Both the position numbers and the translations under genes were made by a program. Below are positions 63,550 to 64,000 of a DNA stretch of 64,000 nucleotides, piece by piece. The notes below the pieces were generated by a model. That model did no database searches, had not been told where the DNA came from, and saw nothing but the letters and a program-made list of their open reading frames with translations. Source of the DNA: Lachnospiraceae bacterium. GTDB taxonomy: Bacteria; Bacillota; Clostridia; Lachnospirales; Lachnospiraceae. The stretch is from the NCBI GenBank assembly GCA_017408735.1, contig JAFQUB010000009.1, forward strand, positions 62,001 through 126,000, given 5' to 3'. The stretch's first letter is position 1. Every line of letters starts with the position of its first letter.

Positions 63550-64000
63550 TTAAATATTAAGATTCAAAACTCTTTGCAACATTTCATCAGAAAATCCTTT
63601 TTCGTCCAGTTTTGTAATACTGTTCTTTTCCGGCAATTCCAAACTTTTCGGACAAAAGGCGGTATCTGCCGCCAACAGCATTGGCACATCAAAGCTACTG
63701 TCACCGGCAGAAACAAAATGGTTTTCTTCTCCCACATAATCACGAAAACGTTTTAAGGCAGTGCCTTTATCCAGTATTTTGGGGAAAATATAGACCTTCA
63801 CTCCCACAGAGCTGATATATACGGTTTCTTCGTCTAATTCTTCCTTCAAACGCTGTATGGTTTCTTCCACATTGTCACTTTTGGTAAACACGCACATTTC
63901 ATCCACTTTTCTAATTTCAAAGCAAACGTTTTTGTCTTTTTTCAATAGTTGAATGCCTTTTTCCATTTCTTCTTCAGAAGAACGAATCATCTCTTTCGAA
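63550..64000 (-). CDS. HAD-IIB (Cof-like) phosphatase, C-terminal part (5' end outside window)
   Basis: The frame is open at the window edge. The visible part has a cap-domain remnant, KILDKGTALKRFRDYVG (motif III Lys) and FVSAGDSSFDVPMLLAADTAFCPKSLELP (motif IV GDSxxDxPML), typical of Cof/sucrose-phosphatase-type HAD enzymes. Motif I must lie beyond 64000. Co-directional with the FliB-like gene, 20 bp upstream of it. Confidence 0.85.
   Translation of the reverse strand, partial: SKEMIRSSEEEMEKGIQLLKKDKNVCFEIRKVDEMCVFTKSDNVEETIQRLKEELDEETVYISSVGVKVYIFPKILDKGTALKRFRDYVGEENHFVSAGDSSFDVPMLLAADTAFCPKSLELPEKNSITKLDEKGFSDEMLQRVLNLNI

Overview
The window looks like a chromosomal segment of a low-GC Clostridia, most likely family Lachnospiraceae. 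The evidence is the hrcA-grpE-dnaK-dnaJ order behind a CIRCE operator, an ftsE-ftsX-M23-ctpA division block, several small Lachnospiraceae-type proteins (DUF6472, YjfB, FapA-like DUF342, FliB-like) and A+T-rich intergenic DNA. I do not assign a genus. Nearly all genes are on the minus strand. Only yjfB, the SAM methyltransferase and the DUF342 gene are on the plus strand.

Layout. 1-3.0 kb: an agr-type quorum-sensing locus (agrB, a 34-codon agrD, an unknown gene, a LytTR response regulator and a sensor kinase running off the edge). 3.0-5.7 kb: a bacteriocin-associated-type ABC transporter. 5.8-6.4 kb: two hairpin repeats. 6.4-9.8 kb: a MacAB-like efflux operon with a strong operator-like palindrome. 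10.1-11.4 kb: a MATE transporter. 11.6-17.1 kb: a second LytTR/GHKL two-component system flanked by secreted or unrecognised proteins whose promoters share LytTR-like direct repeats. 17.3-22.3 kb: heat-shock operon. 22.4-22.8 kb: three intergenic hairpin elements. 22.8-33.6 kb: BspA-like LRR protein, PilZ protein, amt-glnK, tex, small membrane proteins, and an ACT-hom-apgM threonine-related operon. 33.7-40.8 kb: a chemoreceptor, cheW, prfB (with programmed frameshift), secA and hpf, with two more repeats. 41-46.3 kb: ctpA, an EnvC/PcsB-like M23 peptidase, ftsX, ftsE and a CdaR-type regulator. 46.5-64 kb: mixed housekeeping genes (yjfB, ridA, cvfB-like, acyl-ACP thioesterase, tRNA-Gln, methyltransferase, cyclophilin lipoprotein, MraY-like transferase, transglutaminase-like surface protein, a second MATE, an Rrf2 regulator, HAD phosphatases, FapA-like and FliB-like).

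Two observations stand out. First, seven intergenic elements share the borders ACG...CTGT around long, nearly perfect inverted arms. Three are full length at 192-193 bp with a common internal core. Two of these (6180-6372 and 40006-40198) differ at six arm positions, and every difference is compensated on the other arm. The third shares the same internal stem plan with different stem sequences. That is covariation visible by eye, and points to a selected or actively corrected structured element, as RNA or as mobile DNA. Second, three promoters (upstream of the ABC transporter, of a four-gene secreted/unknown operon, and of a secreted 236-aa protein) carry a GG[A/T]CA pentamer pair exactly 22 bp apart, with a -10 box 27-28 bp downstream. 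This suggests that the LytTR regulators drive one regulon of exported proteins and the ABC transporter.

All coordinates and motif reads were made by eye. No database search, folding or alignment program was run.
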